Source of the DNA: Polaribacter sp.
GTDB lineage: Bacteria; Bacteroidota; Bacteroidia; Flavobacteriales; Flavobacteriaceae
Reading direction: 5' to 3'
Assembly: GCA_018663625.1 (NCBI GenBank)
Contig: JABJPX010000028.1
Span: 1-46,712, forward strand
DNA: 46,712 nucleotides
Both the position numbers and the translations under genes were made by a program. The notes under the pieces were generated by a model. That model was given only the letters and a program-made list of their open reading frames with translations, did no database searches and was not told where the DNA came from. Positions 15,986 through 24,919 of this stretch are shown in pieces. Every line of letters starts with the position of its first letter. Within the stretch, counting starts at the first letter, position 1.

Positions 15986-17700
15986 TGACCGAAATTTTAG
16001 ATAAAGCAAAGCAATGGCTATCTTCTACTTTTGATGCAGAAACACAACAAGAAATTCAGCAACTAATAGACACCAACGCACCAGACTTAGCAGACCGATT
16101 CTACAAAGACACCGAATTTGGAACTGGTGGAATGAGAGGTGTCATGGGTGCTGGTACCAACAGAATCAATAAATACACACTCGGAAGAGCTACACAAGGA
16201 CTTTCTAATTATTTAATTAAAAACGTACAGAAAGAACAACTAAAAGTTGTTATTGCCTATGATTGTAGACACAATAGTAAAAAATTTGCAAAACTCGTTG
16301 CCGATGTATTCACCGCAAATAACATCAAAGTATTTTTGTTTGAAGATTTACGTGCAACTCCCGAACTGTCTTTTGCAGTGCGTCATCTAGACTGTGATGC
16401 AGGTATTGTTTTAACAGCTTCACACAATCCACCAGAATATAATGGCTATAAAGTATATTGGGCAGATGGTGGACAAATTGTCCCTCCCCATGACAATGGA
16501 ATTATCAGTACGGTAAAAGCGATTGGCTTTTCTGAAATTAACTTCAATGCAAACGATGCCCTGATCGAAGAAATTGGGAAATCCGTAGATGAAGCATTTG
16601 TTAATGGAGCCGTAAAAAATGGGTCTTTATCAGAAAATATAGATCGCAAAAATTTAAAAATTGTTTTTACTTCTTTGCACGGTACCTCTATTGTTTCGGT
16701 TCCAGAAGCATTGGAAAAAGCAGGATACACAGATGTGCATATCGTTGAAGAACAAAGAATTCCTGATGGCGATTTTCCTACTGTAAAATCTCCAAATCCA
16801 GAAGAACCAGAAGCCTTAAAAATGGCTACTGATATGGCAAATAAAATTGGTGCAGATATTGTGATCGGAACAGATCCTGATTGTGATCGATTGGGCGTGG
16901 CTGTTAGAGATGTTGATGGGAAAATGAAATTAATGAATGGGAACCAGACCATGGTTGTTATGACCCAATTTTTACTAAAAAAATGGAAAGAAGAAGGACG
17001 CATCAATGGAAATCAATTCATTGGATCCACCATTGTTTCAACAGAATTGGTCAATAAAATTGCTGCAAATTTCGGAGTAGAAACCAAAGTGGGTTTAACA
17101 GGTTTTAAATGGATTGCTAAAATGATTCAAGACTATAAAACCATGGACTTTATTGGTGGTGGTGAAGAGAGTTTTGGATATATGGTTGGTGATTTTGTGA
17201 GAGATAAAGATGCTGTTACGGCAACGCTATTGGCCTGTGAAGTTGCTGCATATGCGAAACAAAACAACAGTTCTTTTTACAAAGAATTGTTAGCGATTTA
17301 TGTTGAAAACAACTTTTATAAAGAACATTTAATTGCGATTGTCAAAGAAGGAATGGATGGCGCTGCACAAATTCAGCAAATATTGAGCGACATGCGAAAA
17401 AATCCTTTAACGGAAATTGATGGGGAAAGAGTTGCAACGCTTTCAGACTACAACGCTTCTATTGAAAAGAACTTGATCACAGGCAAAGAAACCAATATTG
17501 AGTTGCCAAAATCAAATGTATTAATTTACCAAACAGAAAACGGAACTAGAATTGCAGCAAGACCGAGTGGAACGGAACCTAAAATTAAATTTTATTTTAG
17601 TGTTAATACTCCTTTAGATGACTCAAATAATGCAGAAAAGACAGAAGCAGAATTGGATGCGAAGATTCAACGAATTATTAAAGAAATGAAACTGAATTAA
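15985..17700 (+). CDS. Phosphohexomutase (phosphoglucomutase/phosphomannomutase, long type)
   Basis: Interconverts hexose 1- and 6-phosphates. All four alpha-D-phosphohexomutase motifs are visible: GTGGMRGVMG near residue 45, the phosphoserine loop TASHNPPEYNGYKVYW (about 137-152), the metal-binding DPDCDRLGVA (about 299-308), the sugar loop GGEESFGY (about 391-398) and the phosphate-binding RPSGTEPKIKFY near the C-terminus. At 571 residues it belongs to the PgcA/PGM2-like long group. Glucose versus mannose specificity is not clear. Its stop codon overlaps the ABC exporter start by one base. Confidence 0.94.
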   Translation: MTEILDKAKQWLSSTFDAETQQEIQQLIDTNAPDLADRFYKDTEFGTGGMRGVMGAGTNRINKYTLGRATQGLSNYLIKNVQKEQLKVVIAYDCRHNSKKFAKLVADVFTANNIKVFLFEDLRATPELSFAVRHLDCDAGIVLTASHNPPEYNGYKVYWADGGQIVPPHDNGIISTVKAIGFSEINFNANDALIEEIGKSVDEAFVNGAVKNGSLSENIDRKNLKIVFTSLHGTSIVSVPEALEKAGYTDVHIVEEQRIPDGDFPTVKSPNPEEPEALKMATDMANKIGADIVIGTDPDCDRLGVAVRDVDGKMKLMNGNQTMVVMTQFLLKKWKEEGRINGNQFIGSTIVSTELVNKIAANFGVETKVGLTGFKWIAKMIQDYKTMDFIGGGEESFGYMVGDFVRDKDAVTATLLACEVAAYAKQNNSSFYKELLAIYVENNFYKEHLIAIVKEGMDGAAQIQQILSDMRKNPLTEIDGERVATLSDYNASIEKNLITGKETNIELPKSNVLIYQTENGTRIAARPSGTEPKIKFYFSVNTPLDDSNNAEKTEAELDAKIQRIIKEMKLN

Positions 17701-19529
17701 TGAGTTATTTTAAGGACATTTTAAATTACGAAAAAGGATATCGAAAATACACCGTACTAAATGTGGTTTTTAATATTCTATATGCAATTTTCAATGTGCT
17801 GTCTGTATTGGCTTTTATTCCTGTTTTAGGAATTTTATTTGGTACAGAAAACAAAGTAACCATAAAGCCTGCTTACGAAGGAATTACGAAAATTGGAAGC
17901 TATTTGAAAGATAGTTTTTACCATTATATTTCTATAAAGATTGATACAGAAGGAACAATCAACACGTTGTTGTTTATCTGTTTATTAGCGTTATCATTAT
18001 TTTTCTTGAAAAATTTCTTTCGTTACTTAGCCTCCTACTCCATTACTTTTTTGAGAACTGGAATCGTTAGAGATTTGCGTGATGAACTATATCATAAAAT
18101 CGTAACCTTACCCATTGCTTATTTTTCTGAAAAAAGAAAAGGAGACATTATTGCAAGAATGACCGCAGATGTGCAAGAAGTGGAAGTTTCTATTTTAACG
18201 TCTATTGAAACGATTGTAAGAGAACCATTAACCGTAATTATTGCAATCTCCATCATGCTTTTCATGAGTTTAAAATTGACACTTTTTGTGTTTATTTTAT
18301 TGCCAGTTTCTGGGTTTATCATTTCTTCAATCAGTAAAAAACTAAAAGCGAAATCTGTAAAAGCACAAAAGGAAACCGGTAATTTCTTGTCTTTTATAGA
18401 AGAGACTTTAACTGGTCTAAGAATCATAAAAGGTTTTAATGCTGAAAAAATAATAGCCTCAAAGTTTAACGCGTCAACGAAAGAGTTTAAGAATTTGATG
18501 ACCAGTGTTTTCCATAGGCAAACACTCGCATCACCAATGAGTGAGTTTTTAGGATCTGCTACCATCATTGCCATTTTGTGGTATGGAGGGTCGGAAGTTT
18601 TATCTAAAACAAGCAACTTACAACCCGATGAATTCTTCGGCTACATTGTATTATTTTACACCGTTTTGAACCCTATAAAGTTAATTACGACGGCATTTTA
18701 CAAAATCCAGAAGGGGGAAGCTTCGGCAGAAAGAATTATGGCCGTTTTAAATGCTGAAAACGAAATTAAAGACCTTAAAAATGCGCTTGTAAAAAGTGAA
18801 TTTATAGATGAAATTGAATTCAAAAACATCTCTTTTAAATACAAAGATGACGATGTTTTAAAAGACTTTTCACTCACCATAAAAAAAGGAGAAACAGTTG
18901 CTTTGGTGGGACAGTCTGGAAGTGGAAAATCTACATTAGCCAATTTAATAACTCGTTTTTATGATGTAAATGAGGGCGCAGTATTCATTGATGGCATAAA
19001 CATCAAAGAGGTTACAAAAAAATCATTGCGTGCCTTAATGGGCATTGTTTCACAGGATTCTATCCTATTCAATGACACGATTGCAAACAACATTAAATTG
19101 GGTGCTCAAAATGCAACGGACTTGGCTGTATTGAAAGCTTCAGAAATTGCAAATGCAAACGAATTCATTCAACAATTACCAAAGAAATTTGACACGAATA
19201 TTGGGGATAGTGGAAACACGCTCTCTGGTGGTCAAAAACAACGTTTATCAATTGCCAGAGCTGTTTTAAAGAATCCACCAATAATGATCTTAGATGAAGC
19301 GACGTCTGCTTTAGATACAGAATCGGAACAACTGGTACAAGCTGCTTTAGAAAAAATGATGCAAAATAGAACTTCTTTAGTCATTGCACATAGATTGTCT
19401 ACCATTCAGAAAGCAGATAAAATTGTGGTACTAAAAAAAGGGGAAATTGTTGAAGAAGGAAAGCACCAAGATTTACTTGCTAAAAAAGGAGAATACTTCA
19501 AACTAGTAAACATGCAATCGTTAAGCTAA
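17700..19529 (+). CDS. ABC exporter, MsbA-like (fused membrane and ATPase domains)
   Basis: A half-transporter of 609 residues. Residues of about 1-340 form the six-helix type-IV exporter domain, including the intracellular loop LPIAYFSEKRKGDIIARMTADVQEVE. The ATPase domain has Walker A GQSGSGKST, Q-loop VSQDSILF, signature LSGGQKQRLSIARA, Walker B IMILDEATSALD and the H-loop IAHRLSTI. Family knowledge: MsbA-type proteins flip lipid A or other lipids. The gene is translationally coupled to the phosphohexomutase and near a polyprenyl-sugar glycosyltransferase, so a lipid or glycolipid substrate is plausible. No hairpin terminator is seen directly after it on its own strand. Confidence 0.92.
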   Translation: MSYFKDILNYEKGYRKYTVLNVVFNILYAIFNVLSVLAFIPVLGILFGTENKVTIKPAYEGITKIGSYLKDSFYHYISIKIDTEGTINTLLFICLLALSLFFLKNFFRYLASYSITFLRTGIVRDLRDELYHKIVTLPIAYFSEKRKGDIIARMTADVQEVEVSILTSIETIVREPLTVIIAISIMLFMSLKLTLFVFILLPVSGFIISSISKKLKAKSVKAQKETGNFLSFIEETLTGLRIIKGFNAEKIIASKFNASTKEFKNLMTSVFHRQTLASPMSEFLGSATIIAILWYGGSEVLSKTSNLQPDEFFGYIVLFYTVLNPIKLITTAFYKIQKGEASAERIMAVLNAENEIKDLKNALVKSEFIDEIEFKNISFKYKDDDVLKDFSLTIKKGETVALVGQSGSGKSTLANLITRFYDVNEGAVFIDGINIKEVTKKSLRALMGIVSQDSILFNDTIANNIKLGAQNATDLAVLKASEIANANEFIQQLPKKFDTNIGDSGNTLSGGQKQRLSIARAVLKNPPIMILDEATSALDTESEQLVQAALEKMMQNRTSLVIAHRLSTIQKADKIVVLKKGEIVEEGKHQDLLAKKGEYFKLVNMQSLS

Positions 19530-19781
19530 TTAATGCATCGAATTTCTTTTTATGACCAGAAGAAAGGGCTTCTCTTAGCGAATTACCTACTGAAGTATAC
19601 ATTAGATAGGGTTCTAAAAAACAACGATTGTAGCCTATTTAAAGACCTCTAAAAATCCTTTCAATATGCATCTTAAACCTACAGACTTTAATTGAGAACG
19701 AGAACAATCAATCGTTGAATTTCCGATGGTTTTTTGATCGATTACTCATAATCTTCTTCCGCCTACTAACTAAATTTTAAG
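19530..19781. other. Gene-poor gap between the ABC exporter and the Omp28-like gene
   Basis: About 250 bases with no recognisable gene, promoter or RNA. It contains one orphan open frame of 39 codons (ATG near 19533, MHRISFYDQKKGLLLANYLL..., stop near 19650) that resembles nothing I know. The local composition is slightly less A-rich than other leaders. It may be decayed coding sequence, but I cannot name a parent gene. Confidence 0.35.
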
Positions 19782-19810
19782 CAAAAAAAACTGTCTTAAA
19801 AAGACAGTTT
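19782..19810 (-). terminator. Terminator of the Omp28-like lipoprotein gene
   Basis: On the minus strand the stem AAACTGTCTT / AAGACAGTTT with a short loop is followed by a run of T. It lies just past the stop codon of the Omp28-like gene. The plus-strand read also gives a weak T-rich end, so some bidirectional use is possible. Confidence 0.85.
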
Positions 19811-19833
19811 AATTTTATTAGGTATCCTACAAA

Positions 19834-21132
19834 TTAATCAAAAGATGTACTTTGATTTACTTTTGTATACTGAGCATTTAATACAACTTTTCCTGTTGCA
19901 TCTGTTAAGAAAGCTAACACTGCTGTATTTTCCACATTTGAAACTGCGTAAGAAGAAAGATTAACAGAATACGGCTTATGAGTTAAACCTAATCCTGATT
20001 CGGTATCGTCTCCCAATACAGCTGTTGCTGAATATCTTAAAACATGATTGTGTTCAAAGTTTGATAGGTTACTTCCTCCTCCATAATAACTTGTATAGTT
20101 TGCTTGGTTCGCTAGAATTCCATCCTCTAAAACAAAAACGACTATTTTAGTTCCACTTACACTTTCTGCAAAACCAGTACTCACCAAAATATTCATTGTA
20201 GATCCGTCTAAAGTAGCCCCCACTGCCAAACCTACATTTGTTGACCCTTGAGCAGTATTAACGGCTTGCGCAACATTACTAGGTTCTGGGTAATCCCACT
20301 CTGCTTCTCTATTTACGAAAGCAGATGGATAACCAGGTATATCAAATGCAGTATCTAAAGCACTTGAATACGAATTCTCCATTGCATCACCAATATGAGC
20401 TCCTACTGCAAACACCTTATCTGTTTCTGCTTCTACTAAACTAATGGCATAAGAAACTCGTGGACACCATCCACACCAAGTTCCTGTATAATCTTCTATG
20501 ATTGCTTTTTTCGTATAGGTAGTTGGTAAAGAAACATCCGATACCTGTATAGTAATTTCATTACTTGTTAATGAAGAAAAAGTTGCTTTTGCAGTTATTG
20601 CTCCAACTTCAGTAGCTAAATAACCACTTCCGTTATAGATCGTATTATTTACAACATACTGACAGTCGGCGGTTTTATCTTCTGTGTTACCATCGCTATA
20701 AGTAGCAACTACATTAAAGTTTGTAACTTGACCAATTGCCAATGCGAGTTCACTTGAGGTAATCTCAATAGAGGTTACGGTAGCAACTTCGTTTACAGTA
20801 AGCGTAACTTGATTACTGGTAAATGTGCTGTGTGTTGCAACAACTGTATAGGTTCCTGGAGAAGTTGGTGTATAAGTATTCCCAGAAATACTTGTACCAT
20901 TCACTTTGAAAGAAGATTCTGAGGTTACTGTTGCGTTTAAATTTGTTTTTACTGTAAAAATAACGGAATTACCTTCATCAAAAGAAGTTTTGTCTGAAGA
21001 CAGTACAATAGAGGTTACTGTTGATACTGGTGGTGGAGTCACTGTACCCCCTGTTTCTTCTGAAGAAGAACATGAAAAGAAAAAAAGAGTTGTTAAAATT
21101 GCAATAAAATAAATTGGATTGGGATATTTCAT
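19834..21132 (-). CDS. Omp28-related lipoprotein with two Ig-like domains and a thioredoxin-like domain
   Basis: A 432-residue envelope lipoprotein. The lipobox ends at Cys21 (FFFSC), followed by Ser/Glu residues. Two Ig-like beta domains follow (about residues 38-115 and 117-198), each ending in an NQVTLTV- or NEITIQV-type strand. The C-terminal domain from about residue 207 opens KKAIIEDYTGTWCGWCPR, which is the Omp28 family hallmark and carries the thioredoxin-type CGWC pair (Cys220 and Cys223). IPGYPSAFVNR supplies a cis-proline-like segment. It may act as a surface or periplasmic thiol-disulfide protein; the partner is unknown. It is divergent from the TlpA and DUF6029 genes. Confidence 0.86.
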   Translation of the reverse strand: MKYPNPIYFIAILTTLFFFSCSSSEETGGTVTPPPVSTVTSIVLSSDKTSFDEGNSVIFTVKTNLNATVTSESSFKVNGTSISGNTYTPTSPGTYTVVATHSTFTSNQVTLTVNEVATVTSIEITSSELALAIGQVTNFNVVATYSDGNTEDKTADCQYVVNNTIYNGSGYLATEVGAITAKATFSSLTSNEITIQVSDVSLPTTYTKKAIIEDYTGTWCGWCPRVSYAISLVEAETDKVFAVGAHIGDAMENSYSSALDTAFDIPGYPSAFVNREAEWDYPEPSNVAQAVNTAQGSTNVGLAVGATLDGSTMNILVSTGFAESVSGTKIVVFVLEDGILANQANYTSYYGGGSNLSNFEHNHVLRYSATAVLGDDTESGLGLTHKPYSVNLSSYAVSNVENTAVLAFLTDATGKVVLNAQYTKVNQSTSFD

Positions 21133-21314
21133 GAGTTAATTATTTATATTTGAATCTGTTCCTGAAATGATTTTAAATTACTTTGTAAATAACAATAAAT
21201 TTTAACACATAAACAAAGTATGAATGTAAAATAATAGCAATCAAAATAAAAAGTCAATCTAGATTCTCTTTTATGCTTACAAATTTTCTTTCATTTAAAC
21301 CCAATCTTTCAATT

Positions 21315-21797
21315 ATGAAAAAAATAGTATTCCTATATCTTTTTTCCTTTTCGGCTACTTGTTTCTCTCAAAAAAAAATACCTAATATTAATGTAACCAC
21401 ATTAAAGGGCAAATCGGTATCGATCGAAAGTCAACTTTCAAAAGATAAGGTGACCGTTTTAGTTTTTTGGGCTACTTGGTGTGTTCCTTGTATTAATGAG
21501 TTGGATGCGATTAGTGATGTTTATGAAGATTGGCAAGAGGAAACAAGTGTTGACCTTATTGCAATATCTACCGACGATTCTCGGACTCAGAAAAGAATTA
21601 AACCGATGATCAATGGAAAAGGATGGGAATATCAAATTTTATTGGATAAAAACCAGGAATTAAAAAGAGCACTGAATATTACTTTGATTCCGCATGTCGT
21701 TGTTCTAAAAGGCAATGAAATTGTATACAGACATACGGGGTTTGCTCCAGGTGCAGAAGATGAATTGTATGAAATGATAAAAAAGCACTCTAAATAA
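21315..21797 (+). CDS. Exported TlpA-family thioredoxin
   Basis: A 160-residue thioredoxin-fold protein. A signal peptide of about 19 residues ends SATCFSQ; this lacks a standard lipobox, so ordinary secretion is likelier than lipidation. The active site is ATWCVPC (Cys56 and Cys59), followed by the TlpA-type insert region AISTDDSRTQKRI and the cis-proline segment LIPHVVVLK. The ATG at 21315 sits directly at the signal peptide; the longer frame from 21273 adds 14 residues before it and is rejected. The DUF6029 gene starts 18 bases after its stop, so the two are co-transcribed. Probably supplies or removes electrons for an envelope partner. Confidence 0.88.
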   Translation: MKKIVFLYLFSFSATCFSQKKIPNINVTTLKGKSVSIESQLSKDKVTVLVFWATWCVPCINELDAISDVYEDWQEETSVDLIAISTDDSRTQKRIKPMINGKGWEYQILLDKNQELKRALNITLIPHVVVLKGNEIVYRHTGFAPGAEDELYEMIKKHSK

Positions 21798-21815
21798 TTA
21801 TAATTCCCCCCACTT

Positions 21816-23459
21816 ATGAAAAAAACAATAACCTTTTTTATCACACTGCTTTCTTTAGCTTCATTTTCTCAACAGGACAGTCATATTTCTTATGGGTTTG
21901 AATCGAATTCTCAATATTATTTAGACGATTCCAAAACAGGTGATTTTCTAGAATCAAATCGATTTCGATCGAATAATTTTTTTAAAATCGACTATTATTA
22001 TAAAAACTTTTATGTCGGTTTACAAGCAGAAAGTTATGAACCTAAGGCGATGTTAAATTATTCGCCCAATTTAGATAAAACAAATCTTGGATTGTACTAT
22101 GTAGGATACAAAACTAATAAAATAGCATTTACGCTAGGGCATTTTTACGAACAATTTGGAAGTGGTCTCATATTAAGATCTTGGGAAGACCGTCAATTAG
22201 GAATTAACAATGCCCTACGAGGTGGACGTGTTAAATTCAGTCCAAAAGAGTACTTGCATTTTACTAGTTTTTACGCAAAACAACGAAAAGGCTTTGCTGT
22301 TTCTAAAGGAAATATCGTTGGTTTTAATTCAGACTTTGACATCTCATCTGCCTTTAACTTTGAAAATTCATCTTTCAGTGCTGGGTTTAGCTATGTAGGA
22401 AGAACACAAGAAAGAACCGAAACTAATTTTGATTACAAAAACAGCACCAATTTATTTTCTAGCCGAGTAGAGTTTTCTAAAGATAATTTTTATTCCAACC
22501 TCGAGTATGTGGCAAAAGGAAAGGATGCCGTGATCATTCAAAACCAGATCAAGAATGCAAAAAAAGGAGCTGCTCTGTTAGCAAATTTTGGGTATGCAAA
22601 AAAAGGATTAGGGATTAATGCAACGTTTAGAAGGATGGAAAACATGAACATCTATTCTGACAGAGAAGCCAATGGAAACATTTACAACGAAAGTGTTGTG
22701 AACTACTTGCCTGCTTTAACAAAACAGCATGATTATCTGTTAACGAATATCTATGTGTATCAAGCTCAACCTCAAGTCTCCTTTCAAGATCCATCACTTA
22801 TAAAATCTGGGGAAATTGGAGGACAATTAGATCTGTACTATAAGATAAAAAAAGGGACTTTTTTAGGGGGAAAATACGGAACAAAAATTGCTCTGAATTA
22901 TTCTTCTTGGCATGGGTTAAAGGCAGATTATGACTTTGCTGGTTTTGATTATGAAACGGAATTCTTAGGTTTTGGCCAAAAATATTTTTCAGACCTCAGT
23001 ATAGAAGTTCGCAAGAAATGGTCCAAGCAATGGAACACAATATTTTATTATGTAAACCAATCCTACAACAAAAGATATATTGAAGAAACCTTTGGAGAAA
23101 TCAATGCAAATATCTTTGTAAGTGAAGCAACATATAAAATGGGGAAAGGAAAATCACTACGTTTTGAAGCTCAACTTTTAGCAACCAATGATGATAAAAA
23201 AAATTGGGCTGGTGGAACAGTTGAATACAATGCTACGTCAAAATTAGCTGTTTATATAAACGATATTTACAACTATGGGAATGACAATGTCGACCAACAA
23301 ATTCACTACTACAATGTAGGCGGAAGTTATACGGTAGGTGCACATCGGTTTGCTTTAAATTACGGAAGACAACGTGGAGGTTTAATTTGTATTGGTGGGG
23401 TCTGTAGAAATGTTCCTGAGAGTACTGGAATTTCTGCAAACATTACCATGTCTTTTTAA
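21816..23459 (+). CDS. DUF6029-family predicted outer-membrane beta-barrel
   Basis: A 547-residue protein with a cleavable signal peptide (ends SLASFSQ near residue 19) and then alternating aromatic/hydrophobic strands throughout, ending in a phenylalanine (ANITMSF) as outer-membrane barrels do. It matches what I recall of DUF6029, a Bacteroidota family without known function. It has exactly two cysteines, in the motif CIGGVC at residues 525-530, just before the last strand. It is co-transcribed with the TlpA-type thioredoxin and divergent from the Omp28-like lipoprotein, both of which bear redox CxxC sites. It ends five bases before the convergent cca gene. Confidence 0.8.
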   Translation: MKKTITFFITLLSLASFSQQDSHISYGFESNSQYYLDDSKTGDFLESNRFRSNNFFKIDYYYKNFYVGLQAESYEPKAMLNYSPNLDKTNLGLYYVGYKTNKIAFTLGHFYEQFGSGLILRSWEDRQLGINNALRGGRVKFSPKEYLHFTSFYAKQRKGFAVSKGNIVGFNSDFDISSAFNFENSSFSAGFSYVGRTQERTETNFDYKNSTNLFSSRVEFSKDNFYSNLEYVAKGKDAVIIQNQIKNAKKGAALLANFGYAKKGLGINATFRRMENMNIYSDREANGNIYNESVVNYLPALTKQHDYLLTNIYVYQAQPQVSFQDPSLIKSGEIGGQLDLYYKIKKGTFLGGKYGTKIALNYSSWHGLKADYDFAGFDYETEFLGFGQKYFSDLSIEVRKKWSKQWNTIFYYVNQSYNKRYIEETFGEINANIFVSEATYKMGKGKSLRFEAQLLATNDDKKNWAGGTVEYNATSKLAVYINDIYNYGNDNVDQQIHYYNVGGSYTVGAHRFALNYGRQRGGLICIGGVCRNVPESTGISANITMSF

Positions 23460-23464
23460 TGTAA

Positions 23465-24892
23465 TTACTGAACTTGAAGCCCTAGTTGCTTTCCTTTTTG
23501 AAGCATAAAATCATAAGAAGCTTGGTGCTCATTTGGTATTTTACCATCTAAGATCGCTTCTTTGATAGCTTCTTTGATTTGACCAATTTCTTTACAAGGC
23601 TTTAAATTAAATGCTTTCATAATTTCTTCTCCAGAAATTGGTGGTTGAAAATTACGAACACGATCTCGTTCTTCTACCTCTTTAATTTTGATACGAACCA
23701 ATTCAAAATTTTGATGGTATCGTTTGAATTTTTTTGGGTTTTTAGTGGTAATATCGGCTTCACAAAGCGTCATTAAAGAATTAATATCGTTACCGGCATC
23801 AAAAACCAAACGTCTAACAGCTGCATCGGTAACTTCGCTCGCCAATACAATTGGTCTAGAACTTAATAATACCATTTTCTGAACAAACTTCATCTTGTTA
23901 TTTAATGGCATTTTTAATCGCTTAAATAGTTTGTACACCATTTTAGCTCCTACAAATTCATGAGAATGAAACGTCCAACCTACTTTTTTGCTGAATTTTT
24001 TTGTGGGTGCTTTTCCAATATCATGTAAAAGTGCTGCCCATCGCAACCAAACATCTTCGGTCCTCTCAGAAATATTATCGACAACCTCCAATGTATGATA
24101 AAAATTATCTTTGTGTTTTTGTCCTTCTACCTCCTCTACTCCTTTTAAATCGATTAACTCTGGCAATATCTGAGACAATAATCCTGTTGCTTCTAAATGT
24201 AAAAAACCAATTGAAGGTTTTGCAGACATTAAAATTTTATGCAATTCATCAATAACACGTTCGCGAGTAATAATTTGCAATCTGTCAGAATTTTTCGCAA
24301 TTGCTTGCAACGAATTCGATTCAATTGTAAAATTTAATTGCGTTGCAAAGCGAATGGCCCGCATCATTCTTAAGGGATCATCGGAATACGTAATGTCTGG
24401 ATCTAGAGGGGTCTTAATATTCTTTTTTACTAAATCATCTATTCCATTAAAGGGGTCTGACAAATCACCGAAATTCAATTCATTTAAACTCAGTGCCAAC
24501 ACATTGATTGTAAAATCGCGCCTATTTTGGTCATCTGCCAAACTTCCTTCAGAAACTTCAGGATTTCTACTTTCTTCTGAATAGGACTCTTTTCTAGCAC
24601 CTACAAATTCAATTTCAACATCTTTATAACGCAACATAGCAGTCCCGTAGGTTTTAAAAACTTGAACTTTTGGTTTATTTGATAATAAACTGGCTACTTT
24701 TTCAGCCAATTCAATCCCGCTTCCAACAGCAACAATATCGATATCTTTGGCAGAACCTCTTTTTAAGAAAAAATCACGTACAAAGCCACCAATCACATAA
24801 CTGTCTATAGATAATAATTTTGATGCTTTTGAAATTACGGTGAAGATTTCTGATGAAATTGCCTCTTTGAAATTTGTATTTATATTTGTCAC
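23465..24892 (-). CDS. cca: CCA tRNA nucleotidyltransferase with HD domain
   Basis: Adds or repairs the 3' CCA of tRNAs. The class-II nucleotidyltransferase head has GGFVRDFFLKRGSAKDIDIV with the DxD metal pair near residue 55, then the RRDFTINVLAL and DPLRMMRAIRFA motifs. An HD phosphohydrolase domain follows (LLHDIGKAPTKKF, about residues 288-300). At 475 residues the length fits the Bacteroidota enzyme. The start is GTG at 24892: no in-frame ATG precedes the catalytic motif. It follows tsaC by 27 bases and is the last gene of the dapD-led unit. Confidence 0.94.
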   Translation of the reverse strand: MTNINTNFKEAISSEIFTVISKASKLLSIDSYVIGGFVRDFFLKRGSAKDIDIVAVGSGIELAEKVASLLSNKPKVQVFKTYGTAMLRYKDVEIEFVGARKESYSEESRNPEVSEGSLADDQNRRDFTINVLALSLNELNFGDLSDPFNGIDDLVKKNIKTPLDPDITYSDDPLRMMRAIRFATQLNFTIESNSLQAIAKNSDRLQIITRERVIDELHKILMSAKPSIGFLHLEATGLLSQILPELIDLKGVEEVEGQKHKDNFYHTLEVVDNISERTEDVWLRWAALLHDIGKAPTKKFSKKVGWTFHSHEFVGAKMVYKLFKRLKMPLNNKMKFVQKMVLLSSRPIVLASEVTDAAVRRLVFDAGNDINSLMTLCEADITTKNPKKFKRYHQNFELVRIKIKEVEERDRVRNFQPPISGEEIMKAFNLKPCKEIGQIKEAIKEAILDGKIPNEHQASYDFMLQKGKQLGLQVQ

Positions 24893-24919
24893 AGATTGAC
24901 GCCTCTTTTATATTGATTC

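Noticed and set aside
16446..17006. Long antisense open frame (186 codons) inside the phosphohexomutase gene
   Set aside because: The sense strand carries all catalytic motifs of the enzyme; the antisense product has no recognisable domain and looks like a codon-bias shadow.
18119..18616. Antisense open frame (165 codons) inside the ABC exporter gene
   Set aside because: It overlaps the membrane domain of a clear exporter and its product is not family-like.
19530..19781. Insertion-sequence remnant in the gap after the ABC exporter
   Set aside because: No terminal inverted repeats, target duplications or transposase motifs could be seen.
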